Assembly (NCBI GenBank): GCA_045538075.1 | Contig: JAZSQT010000141.1 | Coordinates: 1-5,847 of the forward strand | Source of the DNA: JAZSQT01 sp045538075 | GTDB taxonomy: Bacteria > Chrysiogenota > Deferribacteres > Deferribacterales > Mucispirillaceae | Length of the DNA stretch: 5,847 nt | Reading direction: 5' to 3' | Shown here: positions 1 through 5,847 of the stretch, one piece after another | How the letters are laid out: the number at the start of each line of letters is the position of its first letter | How positions within the stretch are numbered: the stretch's first letter is position 1 | The notes under the pieces: model-generated | Told to the model about the DNA's origin: nothing | The model's database searches: none | The model's input: only the letters and a program-made list of their open reading frames with translations | Translations under genes and position numbers: made by a program

Positions 1-2
1 CA

Positions 3-284
3 TCTTCTGAAATTGATTTTACAAAAGTAACAGATATTCAAATGCCTTTTTATGCGTTGTTATGTGAGCTATCCTTAAAGATATTACCAGAAAACCTTTA
101 TTATTTTGATATAAAAGAAAAATTTAAATATATAAATGGTTTTAATATGGATAATTACGACAATTTTAAGGAATTTTTAATAAATACATTAGATAATCTT
201 TTTAATGTAGATATACCATTTACTCAAACTACTAAAAAAGCTACATGCACATATTGTGATTATAAAGATATTTGTGGACGATAA
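3..284 (+). CDS. addB: AddB-like nuclease subunit, C-terminal fragment (5' end outside window)
   Basis: Only the last 93 residues are present; the frame is open to the left edge, so the ATG at 42 is internal, not a start. Two signatures identify it. A QxxxY motif (Q at 39-41, M-P-F, Y at 51-53) is typical of RecB/AddB-family PD-(D/E)XK nucleases. The extreme C-terminus has three cysteines spaced C-x2-C-x5-C (codons at 246, 255 and 273), the spacing of the [4Fe-4S] 'iron staple' that closes the AddB nuclease domain; the fourth cysteine and the D...DxK catalytic residues would lie upstream. In the family, AddB cuts the 5'-ended strand and partners AddA in double-strand-end resection. The stop is 3 bases before the AddA-like start, which supports an AddB-AddA operon. 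A Cas4-like or other stand-alone Fe-S exonuclease is the alternative, less likely given the neighbour. Confidence 0.72.
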   Translation, partial: SSEIDFTKVTDIQMPFYALLCELSLKILPENLYYFDIKEKFKYINGFNMDNYDNFKEFLINTLDNLFNVDIPFTQTTKKATCTYCDYKDICGR

Positions 285-287
285 TTT

Positions 288-3200
288 ATGATAATAAATC
301 CTATAGACAAGAATAAAAGTATAGCTCTTGAAGCCTCAGCTGGCACTGGCAAAACTTTTCAACTTTCAATGAGAGTTGTGGCAATGCTTATAAACGGCGT
401 AAATCCAAAAGATATATTATGCTTAACATTCACAAATAAAGCTACCGATGAAATGTTAGATAGGATTTTAGAAACCTTAAATAAATGTGTAGAAAACTCA
501 TTAAAAGAAAATGAAAAAGAAATTTTAAAAAAAGCTATCTTTATGGCAGATAAAGAAAAATCTTTTAATGATAATTTGATAGAAATGGCAAAAATCGCAA
601 GAAATAATTTATTAAAAGATTTTTCATCATTAAAAGTTAATACTTTAAATTCTTTTTCTAACCTTATATTAAAAAACTTTCCTTTTGAAGCTGGAATTAA
701 ACCTGATTATGAAATATCATCATCAGATATAGAAAATAATGAGCATATAGAAACTGCTTTTTATTTAACCCTTTCAAAACTTATAGATAATGATATTTGG
801 AAGTCTATATTAAAAAAATTAAATGAGGCTCTCAATTTAGCACCAATTCAATTAATTGATAGGCTACAAAATTTTTCAAAATTTGTTGCCTCAAATAATA
901 TATCGTTACAAAATTCTTTAAATAAAGAAGTGATTTCTAAATATGAGCTTGAAAAACTTATTGATGAAATGATTTCAATTAATAATAAATCTATAAACTT
1001 AAATAAAGAATTTGTATCTCTATTTGATATTAGCCAATTAAATAAAAATCAAATAAAAGTTTATAATAAAATGAATAGTGTTTCCTATATTAATGACATC
1101 ATAGAAATAGCACTATTTCAAAAAGAATTAAATGAGCATAGCTGGTTCAGTAACTTTAATTTTACCCAAAGAATGTATGATATTCATAGTGAACTTGTTG
1201 AAAATATAAAAATATTTTTAGAAATAAAGGGAAAAGTCATTAAAAATATCTCTTTAATAATTGGCAAATCCTTATACGATAACTTAAAAAATATAAAGCA
1301 AAAAAGCAATAAATATACTTTCAACGATATTGATGAGCTTGTGTATAATATGCTTGTATCTGGCAATGGTTTAATAGATAAAGATTACTTATATTTTCGT
1401 TTAGATGGTAGAATAAACCATATATTAATAGATGAATTTCAAGATACATCAGAAATTCAATGGCTTATACTAAAACCGTTAGCAGAAGAATCAATGGCAG
1501 GTTTAGGACAAAAAGATAAAATTGGCAGTTTCTTCTACGTTGGAGACCCTAAGCAAAATTTATATAGGTTTAGAGGTGGTAGCTCCTCATTATTTAACTA
1601 CTTAATTGATAAATATGATAATAAACTTATTAAAGATACTCTATTAATAAATTATAGAAGTCAAAAAAATATTATAGAATTTGTTAATCTTGTTTGTAGT
1701 AGTGCATATCAAAAATTTAAAACAGAAAATCTTAAAATTTTTGATATTAACCAAAAACCACAAGATGAAACTTCTACTGGCTACGTTGAAGTAAGTTTTA
1801 TTGAAACAATTAAAGGAAAAACTAAATATGGAGATTTTACTATTTCAAAAATAAATGAGATTATAAAAAATGATTGGAATTATAAAGATATAGCAATACT
1901 CGTTCCCTCAAATAGCAATGGCGAAAATCTGAAAAATGAGTTAACCAATAATAATATACCAGTAAAACTTGAAACTTCTATAAAGTTATCAAATTCTAAT
2001 GCTTTTAAAATAATTATGGCTTTAGCAGAATTTTTGAAAACTAACTCTAATATGGCTTTAACTACTTATTTATTTTCTAAAATAAATAGTATAGACGGTT
2101 CAAAATATGCAGATAGTGAAGAATTTTCAAAAATTAAAAATTATTTATTAAATTTAGATAAAGATGATACAAAAACGATTTTTGAAAGTATAACTTATAT
2201 CATTCAAAATACAGATTTACAAAATCGCTTTAAAGATGATCCAGACTTTCATTTAACATTAGACGTAATATCAAAAACTGCACCAAATGAAAAAAATATA
2301 GAGATATTTTTAGAAGAAGTAAATAAAGTAGCTTCTAATTATAATTCTATAACGGCAGAAAATGCTAATGCCGTTACGATTATGACAATTCACAAATCTA
2401 AAGGGCTACAATTTCCTGTAGTTATTTTACCGAAATTAGATATAAATTTAAAAATTTCTCAACAAAATAGTAACTATTTAATATTAAAAAATAATAATTT
2501 TGATAACGCATCTATTGAATACGTCTATAAAACATCTGAAACTATTTTTTTATCAGAAGAAGAAAAAAATATATTAGAAGAAGAAAATAAATTATGCCTT
2601 CAAGATGCTTTAAATAGATTATACGTTGCAATGACGAGAGCAGAAAAAGCATTAATAATAGGAATAAAAGAGATAAAAGATACAAAAGATACAAAAAAAA
2701 ATAAAGAAAATACTTTAAACACAATAGAAGAACTTTTGAGTAATATGATTAATGAGCCTTATTCTGTTGGTTCCCTAAAAAATAATTATAAAAAAGAATT
2801 AACTTCAAATAACGATATAAAAACTTTTTCTTATACTCCACAAACAGAAAGTAAGATACCATTAAGAGAAAAAGAAGAATTGCTTAACTTTAATGCTACA
2901 GCTTTTGGCTCATTTTTACATAAAGCTGCTTTTTATTTAGAAAATGATGTAGAAGATGCTATTAATAAAGCAATGGTAAGCAATGGTGCATTTATTAGTA
3001 ATAATGATATTAATGAAATAAAGATTTATCTTGAAGCATTATTATCAAATTCTCATTGGAAAAGTATGTTTAATGGACATATTTTTAGAGAAAGAAAAAT
3101 TGGCATAGAACATACAGATAATTATAGTATAATAGATTTTTATTCTGTTTTTGATGATAGAGTTGAATTAATTGATTATAAAACTGGAGAAATCACAACA

Positions 3201-3332
3201 GAACAAGAAGAAGATTATAAAAAACAAATAAGAAGTTATGCAAATTTATTAAAAAAAATATATCAATTACCGGTAAATAAATCTTTATATAAATTTCATA
3301 ATAAAAAGTTACAAGTAATATTAGTAAATTAA
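288..3332 (+). CDS. addA: AddA-like ATP-dependent helicase-nuclease (UvrD/RecB superfamily 1A)
   Basis: The 1014-residue protein has all SF1A helicase motifs in order: Walker A ASAGTGKT (16-23), motif Ia LTFTNKAT (46-53), Walker B DEFQDTS (382-388), motif III GDPKQNLYRFRG (419-430), motif IV NYRS (455-458), motif V IHKSKGLQF (701-709) and motif VI YVAMTRAE (779-786). The C-terminus is a RecB-type nuclease domain that looks catalytically complete: H878 in GSFLHKA, D950, D963-Y-K965 and QxxxY (Q980, Y984). By family, AddA is the 3'-5' translocating motor and the nuclease for the 3'-ended strand, acting on chromosome ends with AddB to load RecA. It is shorter than Firmicutes AddA (about 1200 residues) and nearer the compact Campylobacterota form. 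The start at 288 puts the Walker A motif at the usual distance from the N-terminus; only a weak GTGGA (274-278) precedes it, so translational coupling to the upstream gene is likely. Oddity: an A9 run at 2693-2701 lies in the linker between helicase and nuclease. Confidence 0.88.
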   Translation: MIINPIDKNKSIALEASAGTGKTFQLSMRVVAMLINGVNPKDILCLTFTNKATDEMLDRILETLNKCVENSLKENEKEILKKAIFMADKEKSFNDNLIEMAKIARNNLLKDFSSLKVNTLNSFSNLILKNFPFEAGIKPDYEISSSDIENNEHIETAFYLTLSKLIDNDIWKSILKKLNEALNLAPIQLIDRLQNFSKFVASNNISLQNSLNKEVISKYELEKLIDEMISINNKSINLNKEFVSLFDISQLNKNQIKVYNKMNSVSYINDIIEIALFQKELNEHSWFSNFNFTQRMYDIHSELVENIKIFLEIKGKVIKNISLIIGKSLYDNLKNIKQKSNKYTFNDIDELVYNMLVSGNGLIDKDYLYFRLDGRINHILIDEFQDTSEIQWLILKPLAEESMAGLGQKDKIGSFFYVGDPKQNLYRFRGGSSSLFNYLIDKYDNKLIKDTLLINYRSQKNIIEFVNLVCSSAYQKFKTENLKIFDINQKPQDETSTGYVEVSFIETIKGKTKYGDFTISKINEIIKNDWNYKDIAILVPSNSNGENLKNELTNNNIPVKLETSIKLSNSNAFKIIMALAEFLKTNSNMALTTYLFSKINSIDGSKYADSEEFSKIKNYLLNLDKDDTKTIFESITYIIQNTDLQNRFKDDPDFHLTLDVISKTAPNEKNIEIFLEEVNKVASNYNSITAENANAVTIMTIHKSKGLQFPVVILPKLDINLKISQQNSNYLILKNNNFDNASIEYVYKTSETIFLSEEEKNILEEENKLCLQDALNRLYVAMTRAEKALIIGIKEIKDTKDTKKNKENTLNTIEELLSNMINEPYSVGSLKNNYKKELTSNNDIKTFSYTPQTESKIPLREKEELLNFNATAFGSFLHKAAFYLENDVEDAINKAMVSNGAFISNNDINEIKIYLEALLSNSHWKSMFNGHIFRERKIGIEHTDNYSIIDFYSVFDDRVELIDYKTGEITTEQEEDYKKQIRSYANLLKKIYQLPVNKSLYKFHNKKLQVILVN

Positions 3333-3393
3333 AAATTAATGACTTTTTTATATATATATGTTATTAAATTATACGTATCTTATTTTATTATTT

Positions 3394-3400
3394 AAGGAAG
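3394..3400 (+). promoter_or_regulatory. Ribosome binding site of purF
   Basis: AAGGAAG lies 6 bases upstream of the ATG at 3407. It is the strongest Shine-Dalgarno match in front of any gene here; the other two complete genes have weak sites and sit against an upstream stop codon. This suggests purF is independently initiated. The 61 AT-rich bases before it (3333-3393, including a (TA)5 tract at 3349-3358) probably hold a promoter, but I cannot pick a convincing -35/-10 pair. Confidence 0.75.
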
Positions 3401-3406
3401 TGGGCG

Positions 3407-4783
3407 ATGGTTTTCACTAACGACAAATACGTAGATGAATGTGCTGTAGCAGGCATTTACGGCAATCATGAAGCAGCAAATCTTGTTTACTTATGTCTTT
3501 ATGCTCTCCAGCATAGAGGTCAACAAGGAACTGGCATTGCAGTATCTGACGGAAATTTAATTAACCTTGAAAAACATGCTGGTCTTGTTGCAGATGTATA
3601 TACTAAAAAAAGGTTAAAAAAACTTTCTGGCAAAGTTGCCATTGGGCATAATAGATACCCTACTGACGGTAATTTTGCTAGTTGCAACTTACAACCAATA
3701 GTTGCAGAACTTCCAATAGGACAATGTGCATTAGCCTATAACGGTCAATTGATTAATTCTTTTGATATTAGAAAAGAATTAATTAAAGAAGGCTCAATTT
3801 TTTCAACTGATACAGATGCAGAAACGATTATGCATCTTGTTGCAAAAAAACTTAATAAAAAAGATATTGTAACAGCACTTTCAGAAGTTATGAATATAAT
3901 TACTGGTGCTTATTCTCTCGTTTTTATGACATCAAATTCTTTAATAGGTATTAGAGATCCGTATGGTGTTAGACCTCTTGCATTAGGCAAAATGAAAGAC
4001 GGATACGTTTTAGTTAGTGAAACAGTTGCATTAGATTTAATAGATACTGAATTTATCAGAGAAATTGAACCTGGTGAAATGATAGTAATTAATGCTGAAG
4101 GTATTAAATCGTATTTTCCTTTTAATAATAAGCCTACACAAGCCCCATGTATATTTGAATACGTTTATTTTGCAAGGCCAGATTCTTTTATGTTTGGGCA
4201 ATCAGTTTACGAAGTGAGAAAATCTTTTGGAAGAATTTTAGCAAAAGAACACCCTGTTGAAGCAGATATTGTAATACCAGTTCCAGATTCTGGTATTACA
4301 GCAACAATGGGATATTCAGAAGAAAGTGGCATTCCTATGGAAATGGGTTTAATTAGAAACCATTATATTGGCAGAACATTTATTGAACCAAGCCAGAGTA
4401 TTAGGGATTTTGGTGTTAGAGTAAAACTTAATCCCGTTAAAAGCATTATTAAAGGCAAAAGAATAGTTGTAGTTGATGACTCTATAGTTAGAGGAACGAC
4501 TAGCCGTAAAATAGTAAAGATGTTGCGTGATGCTGGAGCAAAAGAAATTCATATGCGTATATCTTCACCTCCTACAATGTATCCTTGTTTTTATGGTATT
4601 GATACTCCGTCAAGAAAAGAATTAATTTCAAATACCCACACTAATGACGAAGTATGCAAATATATTGGTGCTGATTCGTTAGGATATATTTCTATTGAGG
4701 GCATTCTTGCTCCCCTTAAAAGTAAAGATTTTTGTTGTGCATGTTTTACTGGAGAGTATCCTATATCTACAGATGGTAATTAA
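3407..4783 (+). CDS. purF: Amidophosphoribosyltransferase (PurF), Fe-S-containing Bacillus type
   Basis: It catalyses the first committed step of de novo purine synthesis: PRPP plus glutamine gives 5-phosphoribosylamine, in the cytoplasm. The 458-residue length is normal. An N-terminal glutaminase domain begins at C12 after an 11-residue propeptide (ends D10-E11), the layout processed autocatalytically in Bacillus subtilis PurF. LQHRGQ, R83 in GHNRYPT, N112-G113 and D135 follow. The C-terminal phosphoribosyltransferase domain has the PRPP-binding motif VVVDDSIVRGTTS (D357, D358). Four cysteines, C248, C394, C443 and C446 (last pair in CCACFTG), match the [4Fe-4S] ligands of the Bacillus enzyme, which make it oxygen-sensitive. 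This start is favoured by the 11-residue propeptide and a strong AAGGAAG site. Base composition is visibly less AT-extreme than addA. Minor divergences: Y-N-G-Q where H-N-G-N is usual, and R-G-Q-Q where R-G-Q-E/D is usual. No PurR box or purine riboswitch was recognised in the 74-base gap upstream. Confidence 0.96.
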   Translation: MVFTNDKYVDECAVAGIYGNHEAANLVYLCLYALQHRGQQGTGIAVSDGNLINLEKHAGLVADVYTKKRLKKLSGKVAIGHNRYPTDGNFASCNLQPIVAELPIGQCALAYNGQLINSFDIRKELIKEGSIFSTDTDAETIMHLVAKKLNKKDIVTALSEVMNIITGAYSLVFMTSNSLIGIRDPYGVRPLALGKMKDGYVLVSETVALDLIDTEFIREIEPGEMIVINAEGIKSYFPFNNKPTQAPCIFEYVYFARPDSFMFGQSVYEVRKSFGRILAKEHPVEADIVIPVPDSGITATMGYSEESGIPMEMGLIRNHYIGRTFIEPSQSIRDFGVRVKLNPVKSIIKGKRIVVVDDSIVRGTTSRKIVKMLRDAGAKEIHMRISSPPTMYPCFYGIDTPSRKELISNTHTNDEVCKYIGADSLGYISIEGILAPLKSKDFCCACFTGEYPISTDGN

Positions 4784-5478
4784 TGATGGCTAAAATTTTT
4801 GCAGTATTGTTATTTTTACTTTATCCTATTGTTACATTAGCTAATGATAAAATTGATATTGATATAGATTCTGATGTTGATGATGAAGTTGAAGAAGTTA
4901 ATAACGGATATTACGAAACTATAGGAATGTTTGGTGTTTATGGATTTTTAGATGACTATACTAATAAATCTTATAAAGATAGCAATATTGGTGGTGGTGG
5001 TTTTTTATATTTTAATCCATTAAATACAATTTATGGCAATTTATCTATAGGTATTAGTGGCGATTATTCTCAAGGTAGGCTAAATGCAGACAATGTAAAA
5101 GCAAATTTAGATATAATCCCAGCTTCTTTTAATGTTGCTTATATGACTTCTTCTGATTTTGTAAATGGTTGGATTGGTGCTGGTGTATCGTATATTTTCA
5201 CTCAAATTAGGATTAATGAAGGTGTAGTGCCTGATTCTTTATTATCTTTTGGACATCAAGAAAAAGATAACAAAGGTGTTATTGCTGGAGACTTTTTTGC
5301 AGGTGTAGAATATATATTTACAAAAAATAAAATGTTTGGAATATTTTTTGAGTTTAAATATACTTTAGCACAAAAATTAAAATACGAAAAATATATACAA
5401 AGTCATAATTATACATTAAAAGAAGATATTGATTTATCAAGAATGAAATTTACATTAGGTATATCACTTCATTTTTAG
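4783..5478 (+). CDS. Predicted secreted outer-membrane beta-barrel protein, function unknown
   Basis: The 231-residue protein opens with a Sec signal peptide: K4, a hydrophobic core at about 5-17 and a T-L-A site predicting cleavage after A20. The mature N-terminus is strikingly acidic (about 22-38, mostly D/E alternating with I/V). After it come amphipathic beta-strand-like stretches with many G, Y and F residues, including G70-G73, and the chain ends F-T-L-G-I-S-L-H-F. A terminal phenylalanine with alternating hydrophobic residues is the usual BAM insertion signal. The size and roughly eight strands suggest a small OmpA/OmpW-like barrel, but I recognise no named family or enzymatic motif. 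The first ATG shares its A with the purF stop (TAATG); a second ATG follows at 4786, and both give the same signal peptide. The Shine-Dalgarno is weak, so coupling to purF translation is likely. Nothing visible links its role to purine synthesis. Confidence 0.7.
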   Translation: MMAKIFAVLLFLLYPIVTLANDKIDIDIDSDVDDEVEEVNNGYYETIGMFGVYGFLDDYTNKSYKDSNIGGGGFLYFNPLNTIYGNLSIGISGDYSQGRLNADNVKANLDIIPASFNVAYMTSSDFVNGWIGAGVSYIFTQIRINEGVVPDSLLSFGHQEKDNKGVIAGDFFAGVEYIFTKNKMFGIFFEFKYTLAQKLKYEKYIQSHNYTLKEDIDLSRMKFTLGISLHF

Positions 5479-5577
5479 TATTTATTATATCACTTTATAA
5501 ACTTTTAACTAATAAAGATAAAAGAATTTAAGTTAAACATTATTGTAGATTATACAAAAATGATATGCTTAAAGTCA

Positions 5578-5606
5578 TTGCCAGACGATTTTAATCGTCG
5601 TGGCAA
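5578..5606. repeat. Bulged 12-bp inverted repeat (hairpin)
   Basis: The left arm TTGCCAGACGAT (5578-5589) pairs fully with ATCGTC-TGGCAA (5594-5606), with one unpaired G at 5600 and a TTTA loop. It is clearly richer in G+C than the surrounding sequence. It lies about 100 bases after the outer-membrane gene's stop, so it could end that transcript or stabilise its 3' end. Neither side carries the run of T expected of an intrinsic terminator (AAAATTTCG follows on the + strand). A dispersed REP-like palindrome is an equal alternative. Confidence 0.6.
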
Positions 5607-5654
5607 AATTTCGTCCTAAAATTTATAATATTGATTAACTCATTTCTGTGTAAA

Positions 5655-5847
5655 GATTGTTTCAATATCAACTTTCCTAAAGAACACAATTTTTTCTCCA
5701 GAAGTAAAAGCATTCCATATATTTATTCAATAAGGTCGTTAACTCAGCAAAGCTCGGGGTTCCACCCAAAGCTCCCAAAAAGCATTGAATAAATATATGT
5801 CATTACTTCTGAGTTCAAAAATTGTATTCTTTATGTATATTGTTATC
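5655..5847. repeat. Long imperfect inverted repeat; candidate structured RNA or MITE-like element
   Basis: The two arms pair in nested blocks, from inside out: 16 bp perfect (CATATATTTATTCAAT, 5716-5731, with 5784-5799); 9 bp (5699-5707 with 5803-5811); 9 bp (5686-5694 with 5817-5825); one mismatch, then 7 bp (5678-5684 with 5827-5833); 6 bp (CAATAT, 5663-5668, with 5837-5842); and possibly GAT/ATC at 5655-5657 and 5845-5847. Asymmetric internal loops separate the blocks (8 versus 3 nt at 5708-5715/5800-5802). The 52-nt apical part (5732-5783) is about 52% G+C and can form smaller hairpins, for example GGGT/ACCC at 5757-5767. Size (about 193 nt) and a bulged rod shape recall 6S RNA, but the large symmetric central bubble is not evident. 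A palindromic miniature transposable element fits as well. Strand is undecided, and the right end may run beyond the window. Confidence 0.6.

Larger units (their letters stand above)
5479..5847. other. Non-coding tail region without a supported gene
   Basis: These 369 bases have no open frame with gene-like character on either strand. The first 99 bases (5479-5577) are plain AT-rich sequence; a TTGTAG/TATGCT pair near 5544-5570 is too weak to call a promoter. The remainder holds two inverted repeats, described separately: a short hairpin at 5578-5606 and a long nested one from about 5655 to the window edge. No T-tract terminator follows the outer-membrane gene. Confidence 0.7.

Noticed and set aside
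1184..1366. Open frame of 60 codons on the - strand inside addA
   Set aside because: It lies wholly antisense to a well-supported gene, has low-complexity F/L/S-rich sequence typical of reverse-read AT-rich coding DNA, and shows no motif.
2542..2724. Open frame of 60 codons on the - strand, almost entirely L/F/Y
   Set aside because: It is the mirror of the Lys/Glu/Asn-rich linker of AddA; its apparent hydrophobic character is an artefact of reading AAA/GAA codons backwards.
288..3332. Reading the helicase as UvrD/PcrA/Rep or as RecB
   Set aside because: UvrD-type helicases lack the C-terminal PD-(D/E)XK nuclease seen here (D950, D963, K965, Q980). RecB would be expected beside recC/recD, whereas the upstream partner has AddB-type cysteines.
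3303..3349. AAAAAGT ... ACTTTTT inverted repeat at the addA 3' end, considered as a terminator
   Set aside because: Only 7 bp, almost all A-T, with a loop of more than 30 bases; not a stable intrinsic terminator.
4349..4552. Open frame of 67 codons on the - strand inside purF
   Set aside because: It is antisense to the conserved phosphoribosyltransferase motif of PurF, with no recognisable domain or ribosome binding site.
5544..5570. TTGTAG / TATGCT promoter-like pair before the small hairpin
   Set aside because: The spacing is about 15 bases and the matches are poor in a region where such hexamers are expected by chance.
5741..5802. Short - strand frame (ATG at 5802, 19 codons, ending ...WNPELC) across the hairpin cap
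   Set aside because: It is too short and has no Shine-Dalgarno; its sequence is fully explained by the inverted repeat and the GC-rich cap.
5655..5847. Canonical 6S RNA, integron attC site or retron msr-msd
   Set aside because: There is no clear symmetric central bubble as in 6S, no paired RYYYAAC/GTTRRRY core as in attC, and no reverse transcriptase or separate msr hairpins in view. 6S remains only a loose structural comparison.

Overview
The window is very AT-rich DNA with densely packed genes, all on the + strand. It looks like a low-GC bacterium with a Gram-negative envelope: the last gene encodes a secreted protein with a predicted outer-membrane beta-barrel and a C-terminal phenylalanine. 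An AddB-AddA pair plus a Bacillus-type, iron-sulfur-containing PurF would fit an anaerobe or microaerophile, for instance a Campylobacterota or Deferribacterota relative. That placement is inference; no taxonomic marker such as rRNA is present.

Layout. Positions 3-284 hold the last 93 codons of an AddB-like nuclease subunit, cut by the window edge. Three bases later comes a complete AddA-like helicase-nuclease (288-3332). Together they would process DNA double-strand ends for RecA-dependent repair. A 74-base AT-rich gap with a good ribosome binding site leads to purF (3407-4783), the first committed step of purine synthesis. Its stop codon overlaps the start of a predicted small outer-membrane beta-barrel protein (4783-5478), whose function I do not recognise.

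The last 369 bases (5479-5847) carry no convincing gene but are the most structured part of the window. A 12-bp bulged hairpin lies at 5578-5606. From about 5655 to the window edge runs a long imperfect inverted repeat, about 47 bp of nested pairing, capped by a 52-nt segment of about 52% G+C that contains a direct repeat. This is either an unidentified structured RNA or a palindromic (MITE-like) element, and it is the best candidate here for something undescribed. The rest is ordinary housekeeping content; I see no CRISPR array, tRNA, rRNA, transposase gene or defence cassette.
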